Of a stretch of DNA of 64,000 bases, positions 34,321 through 42,257 are shown piece after piece. Each line of letters opens with the position of its first letter. Within the stretch, counting starts at the first letter, position 1. The DNA lies in contig NZ_RHHT01000046.1 in the NCBI RefSeq assembly GCF_003710985.1, positions 1-64,000 on the forward strand, written 5' to 3'. Below the pieces are notes generated by a model. It was not told where the DNA came from. It made no database searches and worked only from the letters and a program-made list of their open reading frames with translations. A program made the translations under genes and the position numbers. The stretch is from Brevibacillus panacihumi. Lineage in GTDB: Bacteria; Bacillota; Bacilli; Brevibacillales; Brevibacillaceae.

Positions 34321-34977
34321 CTACCTTGTTGCGAGATCGCGGGCGCCCCGTTTTTCTCCTGTCAGTTTACCGTTTTCTATCGTCAAAATAATATCAGCCA
34401 AGCGTTCGGCCTCTTCCCGGTCATGTGTCACCATTAAAAAGGGGATTTTCCACACTGCTTGCAAACGAAGCAATTCATCTTGGCATTCCTTGCGCGTATC
34501 CGCATCGAGTGCAGAAAGGGGTTCGTCAAGAAGCAGCAAATCGGGCTTGGTGGCCAGAGCGCGGACGAGTGCCACACGCTGTTTTTGCCCCCCGGAGATC
34601 TGATGCGGGTACTTGTCGAGCAAATGGCCAATGCCTACGGTAGCGACCAACTCATCCAGCCCTACTTCTTTTCCTTCTTTGACCCCGTAGCGAATGTTTT
34701 GGGCGACGGTCATATGGGGAAAAAGCGCGTAGTCTTGAAAGACGTAGCCGATATTTCGCTTTTGTACAGGAAGCGCTTTGGTTCCATGCTCGTAAAAAAG
34801 GGTGTCTCCCAGCCGGATCATGCCTGCATCGGGTGTGACAAGCCCGGCGATGCTGTTGAGAATCGTCGTTTTCCCGGAGCCGGAGGGACCGAATAAGACG
34901 ACGATCTCTTTCTGTATGGCAAAACAGACGTCCAGAAGAAAATCAGGAAGCTGTTTTTGTATGGAGACCGTCAACAT
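34321..34977 (-). CDS. modC: Molybdate ABC transporter ATP-binding protein
   Basis: A 218-residue ATPase: Walker A GPSGSGKTT, Q-loop YVFQDYALFPH, signature ISGGQKQRVALVRA, Walker B LLLLDEPLSALD, H-loop LMVTHDREEA. It is much shorter than classical ModC because the C-terminal molybdate-binding (TOBE) domain is absent. The ATG at 34977 follows GCAGGTGG; the frame extends upstream into modB without support. Last gene of modABC. Confidence 0.88.
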   Translation of the reverse strand: MLTVSIQKQLPDFLLDVCFAIQKEIVVLFGPSGSGKTTILNSIAGLVTPDAGMIRLGDTLFYEHGTKALPVQKRNIGYVFQDYALFPHMTVAQNIRYGVKEGKEVGLDELVATVGIGHLLDKYPHQISGGQKQRVALVRALATKPDLLLLDEPLSALDADTRKECQDELLRLQAVWKIPFLMVTHDREEAERLADIILTIENGKLTGEKRGARDLATR

Positions 34978-34991
34978 GTTGACCACCTGCT

Positions 34992-35675
34992 TTATTTTTG
35001 ATTCGCATAGCGGCGCAGATTCCGCCTGCTCCACCAATTGAGCCATAGCGTTGTGCTCATCCCGAGCGCGACGATGATGATGACCCAAAACATCGCTTTC
35101 TCCATCTGCCCTGATTCCACAGCGAAATAGATGGCGACCGGGATCGTATCCGTTCTGCCGGGCAAATAGCCGGCAAGCATCAGGGTCGCCCCAAACTCTC
35201 CCAGACCACGTGCAAAGGAGAGGACGAAGCCAGCCAGCAATCCGGGCCATGCCAACGGAAAGACGACTGTCCAGAACAAGCGCCATTCAGAAGCTCCCAT
35301 GGTCCGCGCTGCATCCTCCAGACGCCGATCTACACTGGTGAAGGCGGCGACCGCGCTTTGATACATCAGGGGAAAGGAGACGACGATAGATGCGATCACG
35401 GCCCCAGTCAGGGTAAACACGACGGTAATTCCAAACCACTGGTCCAGCAGTTTGCCAAGAAAGCCGTTTTTCCCAAACAGGAGAAGAAGACCGAAGCCGA
35501 CGACTGTCGGCGGGAGGACGAGTGGCAACAGAAAAAAAGACTCCAGGACATGCTTGCCGAAAAAGTGACGTCTTGTCATACAACGGGCTAGCGCGATGCC
35601 GATTACAAATACGATGGAGGTGGAAAGCACGGCAACCTGTAAGGATAAGAGCAATGGCGTCAAATTGGTTTCCAT
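34992..35675 (-). CDS. modB: Molybdate ABC transporter permease
   Basis: A 227-residue inner-membrane permease with five helices and the EAA loop (EDAARTMGASEWRLFWTVVF). ModB features are clear: LPLVLPPTVVGFGLL near residue 50 and GEFGATLMLAGYLPGRTDTI. It forms the molybdate channel with ModC (14-base gap) and receives substrate from the lipoprotein ModA encoded 36 bases upstream. Confidence 0.93.
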   Translation of the reverse strand: METNLTPLLLSLQVAVLSTSIVFVIGIALARCMTRRHFFGKHVLESFFLLPLVLPPTVVGFGLLLLFGKNGFLGKLLDQWFGITVVFTLTGAVIASIVVSFPLMYQSAVAAFTSVDRRLEDAARTMGASEWRLFWTVVFPLAWPGLLAGFVLSFARGLGEFGATLMLAGYLPGRTDTIPVAIYFAVESGQMEKAMFWVIIIVALGMSTTLWLNWWSRRNLRRYANQK

Positions 35676-35711
35676 ACGCTGCGTTCCACCTTTCCGAATT
35701 CATGTTTTCTT

Positions 35712-36509
35712 TTAGCGAAAACCATACTCCTGCAGGGCGTTCTTACCCGCCTCGCTCGTCAGGTACGAGAGGAATTGCTTCGCAGCCTCGGCGTGAGCAG
35801 AGTCACGAACGACTGCACCTGGATAGACAATCGGTTTGTGCAAATCTTCTTTCGCTTCGGCGAGCACTTTCACCTTCTCGGACGTAGCTGCATCACTGGA
35901 GTAGACGACGCCGACCTCGGCATTGCCGGCCTCGACGAACGTCAAGACCTGCCGTACGTCACTGCCAAATACGAGGCGGTCAGACAGGCTGTCCCACAGC
36001 TTGAGGTTGTCCAGAACCTCTTTGGTATAGCGTCCGGCCGGTACGGATTCAGGCGCTCCGACAGCGATATGCTGCAGGGATGAGTCTGTCAGCTCCTCGA
36101 AGGAAGAAATCGCTGCACCGTTCTCTTTTGCGGTGACCAATACGAGCGAATTGCCCGAAAAATCGACGCGCGTTTCTGGCACAATCAACTGCTTTTCGGC
36201 CAGTTTGTCCATGTCTGCTTGGCTGGCTGAGAGAAACAGATCAGCCGGAGCTCCCTGCTCAATCTGCTGGGCCAGCTTGCCAGAACTGCCAAAGCTGTAT
36301 GTAAGCTTGACCCCGGGATGTTTTTCCTCATAGGAGCTTTTCAACGAGTTGAGAGCATCTGTCAAACTGGCTGCCGCCAGCACCATCAGCTCGACGGATT
36401 CGTTCTCGGCTTGGGGCTTGTCCGCCGTCGCGTTCGGTGATGTTGGACCTGAGCAGGAAGCCAAGATGAACAGGATGGCCGCTGTCAGGATCAGGCTGAT
36501 TTTTTTCAC
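35712..36509 (-). CDS. modA: Molybdate-binding lipoprotein
   Basis: A 265-residue binding protein with lipobox LASC (Cys19). The mature domain has the ModA pattern: MVLAAASLTDALNSL, TYSFGSSGKLAQQIEQGAPA, DLFLSASQADMDKL and SAEVGVVYSSDA-like NAEVGVVYSSDA late in the chain. GTG start with GGAGGG seven bases upstream. Its promoter -10 (TATAAT on the minus strand, 36537-36542) overlaps the 10-bp phased repeats. Confidence 0.93.
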   Translation of the reverse strand: MKKISLILTAAILFILASCSGPTSPNATADKPQAENESVELMVLAAASLTDALNSLKSSYEEKHPGVKLTYSFGSSGKLAQQIEQGAPADLFLSASQADMDKLAEKQLIVPETRVDFSGNSLVLVTAKENGAAISSFEELTDSSLQHIAVGAPESVPAGRYTKEVLDNLKLWDSLSDRLVFGSDVRQVLTFVEAGNAEVGVVYSSDAATSEKVKVLAEAKEDLHKPIVYPGAVVRDSAHAEAAKQFLSYLTSEAGKNALQEYGFR

Positions 36510-36536
36510 ATCATTTCCCTCCGAATGTGATATTTA

Positions 36537-36572
36537 ATTATATTTAGTTATAATTGGTTATAGTTAGTTTAA
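36537..36572. repeat. Phased 10-bp direct repeats in the modA-regulator intergenic region
   Basis: TTATATTTAG (36538-36547), TTATAATTGG (36548-36557) and TTATAGTTAG (36558-36567), then the weaker TTTAAAGATT (36568-36577). The unit TTATA-N-TT-R-G repeats exactly every ten bases, one helical turn, and overlaps the modA -10. It is a candidate cooperative operator for the divergent HTH regulator. Confidence 0.65.
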
Positions 36573-36650
36573 AGATTCCATATCCAAAAATCAATTGCGA
36601 ATTTTTCTTCCTTGGACGAGAATAGAAGAAAGCAAGAACGGAGGCCGGAT

Positions 36651-37607
36651 ATGACGCAAGACAAATCTTATACGACAGAAGAAATCGCCAATCTGCTGCG
36701 CATTTCGAAACTGACTGTCTACGACTTGATCAAAAAAGGCGAGCTGCCTGCCTATCGGGTAGGCAGGCAGATGCGTGTCGATGCGGCCGACCTGGAATCT
36801 TATAAAGCGCGGGCGAAGGGAGCGTACAGCAGGCAGCCAGCTGCACCGCCAGTTTCCTACATGGCGCATTCCGTACCGCAGGAGCAGCCGCCCGCTACGA
36901 CAAGAAACATCATTATCAGCGGACAAGACATTAGCTTGGACCTGTTGGCGAATGAGCTGGAAAAGCAGGAGGATTCATTTCGCGCCCTGCGTTCCTATGT
37001 CGGCAGCATCAACAGTTTGATCGCGATGTACCGAGGTGAAGCGGATGTCGTCAGCACGCATCTGTACGACGGCGATACCGAGGAATACAATGTGCCGTAC
37101 GTTCGCCGTTTACTTTCAGGTCATTCCTATTTGATGGTCAACCTGGTTGCGCGCTGGGCAGGGTTCTATGTGCAAAAAGGAAACCCTCGGAAGCTTGGCA
37201 GCTGGGAGGATTTGAAAAAGCCCGGGATCATCATGGTCAACCGCGAAAAAGGATCAGGAGCCAGAACGTTGATCGAAGAGAAGCTTCGTCAGCATAGCAT
37301 CACAGGTCGAGAAATTGTGGGCTATGATAGGGAAGAGAAGAATCACCTTGCCGTCGCGGGGGCAGTAGCGCGTCTGGAGGCTGATGTAGGGGTCGGAATC
37401 GAAAAGGCCTCATTGATGGTTGGTGTTGATTTTATCCCTTTGATTCGAGAGCGGTACGACCTGGTCATTATGAAAAAGAAGGAAAATGAAATGCTGATCC
37501 GCAAAATCAGGGAGATCCTGTCATCGACTTCCTTTCGCCAGGCGCTGGAAGCCATCGGCGGTTATGACCTCACGCATACAGGAGAGGTCATGTACGAGAC
37601 GCCATAA
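36651..37607 (+). CDS. One-component regulator: MerR-like HTH plus periplasmic-binding-like domain
   Basis: A 318-residue protein. Residues 5-55 are an excisionase-type HTH (YTTEEIANLLRISKLTVYDL, then KGELPAYRVGRQMRVDAADL); about 85-315 form a PBP-like domain of the type found in molybdate-responsive regulators (IIISGQDISLDLLANELEKQ, GEADVVSTHLYDG, then a Ser/Gly/Arg loop KGSGARTLIEE). It is divergent from modABC, so it is inferred to sense molybdate or tungstate and bind the phased repeats. ATG at 36651 with CGGAGG upstream. Confidence 0.85.
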   Translation: MTQDKSYTTEEIANLLRISKLTVYDLIKKGELPAYRVGRQMRVDAADLESYKARAKGAYSRQPAAPPVSYMAHSVPQEQPPATTRNIIISGQDISLDLLANELEKQEDSFRALRSYVGSINSLIAMYRGEADVVSTHLYDGDTEEYNVPYVRRLLSGHSYLMVNLVARWAGFYVQKGNPRKLGSWEDLKKPGIIMVNREKGSGARTLIEEKLRQHSITGREIVGYDREEKNHLAVAGAVARLEADVGVGIEKASLMVGVDFIPLIRERYDLVIMKKKENEMLIRKIREILSSTSFRQALEAIGGYDLTHTGEVMYETP

Positions 37608-37724
37608 ATGAAGAATATGCCATATTTCTACTCAATTTGACAAAGATTTGCTACAATGAACAAAATGGTCGTGACCGTTTTGGAAGAATAATGAACGCTT
37701 GCAGCCGAGCGTCTGGAGGCTGTT

Positions 37725-39590
37725 ATGAAATCGATACATAAAACCAGCTTGCTGGTGTGCCTCACTATTTTTACTATGTTTAGCTCGATAGGAGTCGTTC
37801 TGTACTGGCCGAGCCTGGTCGCTTTTTTCACTAGCGAGCAAACTGCAGCACCACAGGATGCGGGAGTCGATCCCTTTTCTTATGATCCGCCGCTTCCTTC
37901 CTATGTAAAGAACCTGCATCCGCACTATACGATTGAGGCGGAATTGCATCCGAGCGATGCGAAAATAACGGGGAAGATGAGCATCGAATTTGACAATCCG
38001 CGCAGTGAGAGCTTGCTCTTGTACGTGTACGATTATCTTTGGAACAAGATGAGTGTGAAGGCAGTCCGCTATCAGGACAAGTCCCTTCCGTTCGAACGAG
38101 GGCTTTCCCAGATCAAGCTGAGCAACCCGTTCGGCGATGTGGAGCGGGGCAAAATCGAGGTGGAATTCGAGCATCCGGTGCCGCGCAGAGGAACCAGATA
38201 CGGGGTCAAGGATGATATTTGGACCTTGACGACCTGGTATCCGATGCTTGGAGCGCAGAATCAGCAGGGACAATGGTATGAGCCGCCGCTGCGGATCAAT
38301 TACGGGGACCCTTTTGTCTACCATTACGCCGATTACGATGTCTCCTTTATTTCACCGAAAGGGTATCAATGGGTCAGCTCTTGGGGCCGGGGAACGGCAG
38401 AAGATGCAGGCAACAATCGGCAGAAAGTCCGCTATCAAGGGCAAAAATTGCTTAATTTCGCGCTGGTGGGCAGTCCTTTATACCAAATCGAAACGATTAC
38501 GCTTGAATCAGGATTGCAGGTTGACATCGCTTCGGTGGACAAGGGCAATATTGAGCGGATCAAAAGCATAGCAGAGTCCGTTTTTCCTACCTATACCGAA
38601 TGGTTTGGGCCGTTGCCCTATCCACACGCCGCGATTGCCGAGACGAGTACGGGCACGACCTATGCGATGGAGTACGCCAATATGGCGATTTTCAAGCGGG
38701 ACATGCATCAACGCAATCTGATCGATCACTGGCTGCCTCATGAAGTGGCCCATATGTGGTGGTACAACAGCGTAGCGACGCTGGAGTCCGTACACGGCTG
38801 GGTGGATGAGGGCTTGGTGGAGATCAGCGTCTCCTACTACCTGCAAGGCAGATACGGTTCACAGTCTTCTTCTTCGCTTCTGGCGGAGTACGAGCGCGAC
38901 CTGCAGAAACTGCGGGTGAAATACCCGAACGGTAGGTTGAGCAAGTCATTGCAGCAATTTGCGACGGAGGAAGAGTTTCATTGGACCTGGTATTCCAAAG
39001 GCGCGCTGCTGTTTGAGAATCTGCGCCGCGAGATCGGGGACGATGCGTACAAAAATTTCCTGAAACGCGTCCAACAAAATTATCACGGCAGCGTCATCGG
39101 CGCCGAACATCTGGATCAGGCGCTGGGACAGGCCTTGCAGGGCGAAGCCAGCTATTTTGTCCCCAACGTCAACCAAACCAATGACAAGCCGTTTCTTCCA
39201 GTGCGCTTCGAACCATACATCACGACAGTTCTCAATGGCATGAGCTACTATCCGCCGATTCCCGCAAGGCTCAAGGATGGTACAGTCTACATTCCGCTGA
39301 GGGACGTAGGTGAACAGCTCGGAGTGAAGATCGAGTGGAATGAAAAAGAGAAGCGCATCCATCTTCAGGCAAACGGGCGGGCTGTAGAGATTCCGGAGAA
39401 GGATCGGATCGCAGAGGTTGACGGCAAGCCCCTTGATCTCGGTGTTCCGCTTCTGGAAATCAAAAAGCGGGCCATGGTGCCGCTCTCCTTGTTTGAAGAT
39501 GCTCTCGGATTTGACGTCTATTATGACGCGGAGCAAAAAACAGTCAAAATCGCCAAACCGTCACCGATCAGCAAAGCCAAAACCTTGTAA
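37725..39590 (+). CDS. M1-family metallopeptidase with C-terminal copper-amine-oxidase-like domain
   Basis: A 621-residue membrane-anchored or secreted protein. An N-terminal hydrophobic segment (about 8-30) leads to an M1 beta-saddle domain (about 50-250), the GAMEN-like loop TTYAMEYANM, and the zinc site HEVAH (H339, E340, H343) with E362 in WVDEGLVE exactly 18 residues on. Residues from about 495 form a copper-amine-oxidase N-terminal-like (stalk) domain: NGMSYYPPIPARLKDGTVYI, PLRDVGEQLGVKIEWNEKEK and VYYDAEQKTVKI. Such stalks occur in wall-bound Brevibacillus and Paenibacillus proteins. Probable role: extracellular peptide trimming. Confidence 0.9.
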   Translation: MKSIHKTSLLVCLTIFTMFSSIGVVLYWPSLVAFFTSEQTAAPQDAGVDPFSYDPPLPSYVKNLHPHYTIEAELHPSDAKITGKMSIEFDNPRSESLLLYVYDYLWNKMSVKAVRYQDKSLPFERGLSQIKLSNPFGDVERGKIEVEFEHPVPRRGTRYGVKDDIWTLTTWYPMLGAQNQQGQWYEPPLRINYGDPFVYHYADYDVSFISPKGYQWVSSWGRGTAEDAGNNRQKVRYQGQKLLNFALVGSPLYQIETITLESGLQVDIASVDKGNIERIKSIAESVFPTYTEWFGPLPYPHAAIAETSTGTTYAMEYANMAIFKRDMHQRNLIDHWLPHEVAHMWWYNSVATLESVHGWVDEGLVEISVSYYLQGRYGSQSSSSLLAEYERDLQKLRVKYPNGRLSKSLQQFATEEEFHWTWYSKGALLFENLRREIGDDAYKNFLKRVQQNYHGSVIGAEHLDQALGQALQGEASYFVPNVNQTNDKPFLPVRFEPYITTVLNGMSYYPPIPARLKDGTVYIPLRDVGEQLGVKIEWNEKEKRIHLQANGRAVEIPEKDRIAEVDGKPLDLGVPLLEIKKRAMVPLSLFEDALGFDVYYDAEQKTVKIAKPSPISKAKTL

Positions 39591-39716
39591 AGACAATTCG
39601 GGCAGGGGGAAATCCTGTCGCGGGATTGAAAGCGGCGGAACCGGGACAAAATAGGGGAGAGGGCCTTGCCTGTTGTGTTTCGGGGCGGGACCCGAAAGGT
39701 AAAGGAGGGACGCGCC

Positions 39717-39878
39717 ATGTCCTTTCAGGAGTACTTGAAGTACCTGACCCGATTGTTCGTCCAATACGTGGAGACGCCCAAGGAAGAGCGGAAGCAAAAC
39801 AAGCGTCCGCGGGAATCCTGGTCGTCGCGCTGGTTTGGGGCAATCCCCATGTCCATCAAGCTTTTGCTGCGTAAATAA
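39717..39878 (+). CDS. yqzE: YqzE family protein
   Basis: A 53-residue basic peptide. MSFQEYLKYLTRLFVQYVET then PKEERKQNKR and the hydrophobic end WFGAIPMSIKLLL align along their length with YqzE of Bacillus, which lies near comG and yqhG there. AAAGGAGGG precedes the ATG. Function unknown; the C-terminus may contact membrane. Confidence 0.88.
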   Translation: MSFQEYLKYLTRLFVQYVETPKEERKQNKRPRESWSSRWFGAIPMSIKLLLRK

Positions 39879-39905
39879 TACTACAAGAACGGGCGGAGGG
39901 ATCGT

Positions 39906-40157
39906 ATGGCGAGAGTAGCTGTGGAGCAATCGCTGACCCCAATCAGTCAAATGCTGCGTGACAATGGGTATGAGGTAGTGCAGCTCGGAAACTGGCAGCA
40001 GGAAGTGGATGCTGTCGTGATCACCGGACAGGATGACAACATGATGGGGATGGCAAACATCGCCACCGGGGCTCCTGTCATCAACGCAGAAGGCATGACA
40101 GCCCAAGAGGTATTCCATGCTGTTCACCAAAGACTGTCCCAAACCGAGCATCACTAA
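39906..40157 (+). CDS. ykuS: YkuS family protein (UPF0180)
   Basis: An 83-residue soluble alpha/beta protein. RVAVEQSLTPISQMLRDNGY, AVVITGQDDNMMGM and APVINAEGMTAQEV are the conserved blocks of UPF0180/YkuS. Starts 27 bases after yqzE with CGGAGGG upstream and ends before a strong terminator, so it probably shares yqzE's transcript. Confidence 0.9.
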   Translation: MARVAVEQSLTPISQMLRDNGYEVVQLGNWQQEVDAVVITGQDDNMMGMANIATGAPVINAEGMTAQEVFHAVHQRLSQTEHH

Positions 40158-40161
40158 ATGA

Positions 40162-40204
40162 AAACAAGCTCTCCAAACCGATTATTCGGCTGGAGAGCTT
40201 GTTT
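40162..40204. terminator. Bidirectional terminator overlapping the stop of the secreted-protein gene
   Basis: AAACAAGCTCTCCA (40162-40175) pairs perfectly with TGGAGAGCTTGTTT (40191-40204). The stop codon of the minus-strand gene (40182) lies in the loop. Confidence 0.85.
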
Positions 40205-41045
40205 CATTCAGGTAAAATTGGCCGATTTGTTCCGCGTAGGCGAAAGGGACAAACCGCAATCCTTCATCCCAGACACCGACATAGGGGCTTTGGTCATTCC
40301 ACAGATGCAGGGATGCGACGACATAGGGGGCGAGCACCTGCTCATGATACAAAGGGACGGTATAGGTGACGCGGGGGTGGTCAGCACTTTGCTGCCACAG
40401 CTGTCCCCAGGAAATGCGTTTGTTGGCATAAAGCTGGTGTATCCAGCCAATCTGGTCGAAGGGGTTTTGTGCTTCAGTCTTCAAAATGCGGGTCTGTGTC
40501 AATCGCCCTCCCTCGTGAACGACGGAATCAGGTGACAGCTTTCCCATCACCGGCTCATTGGCATGAAAGGCGGAAGGATACACTTCCCCCGTTTTGGCAT
40601 TGACCATCTGGGGGGCAGAAGACGAATTCTCGGCAATCAGCCAGTGCGACGCAAAACCGTCGTATACCGGCTCTGCGGCAACCTCTCGGGGTGCGAACGC
40701 ATCATCGAACAGGATATAATCTCCGACCCCGTATTCCAACAGCACGAATTGGGGCTGCTGTGCCGGATCGGGGGTTTCGCCGACGACCATATAGCCGACT
40801 TGCTGGTCAGACTGCTTGATGCTGACGAGCCATTGATGCTGATTGGCGCCTAATGTCTGCACCTCTGTACGTGCATTCCGCCACTGTGTAAATTGAGGGT
40901 CGCGCTCGGCTATCGCATTCATCCACTCCTGGATCCGCGCTTGGAACTGTGCGTCCCAATTGGATTCACCGTGCGCAGCAGGAGGATGGACCATCTGCAG
41001 AATAACCAACCAGGCAAGGAAAATCGCAGCGATTCGTCTGGCCAT
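40182..41045 (-). CDS. Secreted hypothetical protein, 287 aa
   Basis: A signal peptide (RRIAAIFLAWLVILQMVHPPAAHG, cleavage after about residue 26) precedes a beta-rich mature domain without cysteines. Repeated pieces such as HQWLVSIKQSDQQVGYMVVG and FVLLEYGVGDYILFD suggest a two-lobed fold. No known motif. The ATG at 41045 has AAGGTGG upstream. A TACAAT box (41082-41087, minus) and a perfect 12-base dyad (41099-41136) lie upstream. Confidence 0.75.
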   Translation of the reverse strand: MARRIAAIFLAWLVILQMVHPPAAHGESNWDAQFQARIQEWMNAIAERDPQFTQWRNARTEVQTLGANQHQWLVSIKQSDQQVGYMVVGETPDPAQQPQFVLLEYGVGDYILFDDAFAPREVAAEPVYDGFASHWLIAENSSSAPQMVNAKTGEVYPSAFHANEPVMGKLSPDSVVHEGGRLTQTRILKTEAQNPFDQIGWIHQLYANKRISWGQLWQQSADHPRVTYTVPLYHEQVLAPYVVASLHLWNDQSPYVGVWDEGLRFVPFAYAEQIGQFYLNETSSPAE

Positions 41046-41098
41046 CAGGATAACACCACCTTTTGCAAAAGGCTTTTCTTTTCCTATTGTAACCAGAT

Positions 41099-41136
41099 AG
41101 GGACAAAAGATTTGTTGCAACTTGTCTTTTGTCCCT
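41099..41136. promoter_or_regulatory. Perfect 12-bp inverted repeat
   Basis: AGGGACAAAAGA (41099-41110) and TCTTTTGTCCCT (41125-41136). No T-run follows on the minus strand, so it is either a weak terminator for yqhG or an operator just upstream of the TACAAT box of the gene at 41045. Confidence 0.5.
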
Positions 41137-41156
41137 CACATTTTCTCGTTGATGTT

Positions 41157-42224
41157 TTACAGGATTCGCCTCGTTTGCGGCGTGGAGTGGAGGTAAAACA
41201 ATCCGGCGTTGATCAGCTTGATCTCAATGCGCGGCTCATACTGCCAGGAGAGCTCCTCCATACGGCGCTGGCGTTCCTCAGACGGTGTGCTTTTGCGCCA
41301 CTCGGTCTGGTCGATCTGTTCGCGCGGGGTGACCGGTATGCCATTAGCACGTAAAAAGTCGAGGATTCGTCCCCCGCTGCTGCGGTATTCGTCAAGAGAT
41401 GCCGTTTGCGCGGGTACTTCGACAGTTTGATTCATGATCTCCGGTTCCTCGGGAAGCGCATCTTCGGGTTCAGGGTGGTCGGCAGATGACTCTTCCGGTT
41501 GATCCTCCGGCTCCTTTTCACGCAGCGCCAATTCTTCATAATACGCTTGAAGGATGGCTCTTTCTTCTTCCAGACGGGTCCGGGCCTCCTGCGCCCAAGT
41601 CTGATCTTCTTTTTCCAGCATCCTCGCCACCTCCTGCTGGACGAGCTGGGCAGCTTGCGGGATGGCGATCCGCCGCTCCAGCGTGAAACAGTAGTCCGGG
41701 ATGGCGGGGGACAGCGGAAGGCGATACAGGACAGAAGGAAAGTCATGCACGATCCGCGGCTCGTGCAGATTGACCCCCATGTAAAGGAGAATATCTCTTT
41801 TTTTGTCGCAGAGAAGCGAGACCTTCAGGTTGAGACCAAGCCAGGGGACGAGCGGCATCGATCGCCTTCTGCCCGAAGAAGACAAAAGTCCCTCCCGGGG
41901 GACCTGCTCATACATACACACAAATTGGCCATGCTTTTTGGTGGAGTCGAAGATTTGCTGCATCCGCCCAGCTCCCAGATGCAGGTACTCCGCCCTTTGG
42001 CCCTCAGGACTCGCTTCCGGATGAAAGGCAAAGGTCAGGATGAGAGGCTGGTACGCCAGATTCATCTTCTCTACCCAGCTCCAGTAAAAAGGACGGTTGC
42101 CGATGTCTTTGTCGACCTCCACAGGCAGCTTGACTGTGAGGTAGTCGGGATGCGCTTCCACGATATGGCTGGAAAAGGAAGCGAGATAACGCTCCACATA
42201 CTGCCTGACCTGATCTTGCTGCAT
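41157..42224 (-). CDS. yqhG: YqhG family protein
   Basis: A 355-residue protein. The N-terminal half (VRQYVERYLASFSSHIVEAH, YLTVKLPVEVDKDIGNRPFYW) and HGQFVCMYEQVPREGLLSSS resemble YqhG of Bacillus, and synteny (yqhH upstream, gcvT divergent) supports it. A glutamate/proline-rich segment near residues 240-280 is likely disordered. No catalytic motif recognised. Cotranscribed with yqhH (33-base gap). Confidence 0.88.
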   Translation of the reverse strand: MQQDQVRQYVERYLASFSSHIVEAHPDYLTVKLPVEVDKDIGNRPFYWSWVEKMNLAYQPLILTFAFHPEASPEGQRAEYLHLGAGRMQQIFDSTKKHGQFVCMYEQVPREGLLSSSGRRRSMPLVPWLGLNLKVSLLCDKKRDILLYMGVNLHEPRIVHDFPSVLYRLPLSPAIPDYCFTLERRIAIPQAAQLVQQEVARMLEKEDQTWAQEARTRLEEERAILQAYYEELALREKEPEDQPEESSADHPEPEDALPEEPEIMNQTVEVPAQTASLDEYRSSGGRILDFLRANGIPVTPREQIDQTEWRKSTPSEERQRRMEELSWQYEPRIEIKLINAGLFYLHSTPQTRRIL

Positions 42225-42257
42225 AGCGCATCCTTCCTCCTTGTACGATTTCGTTCT

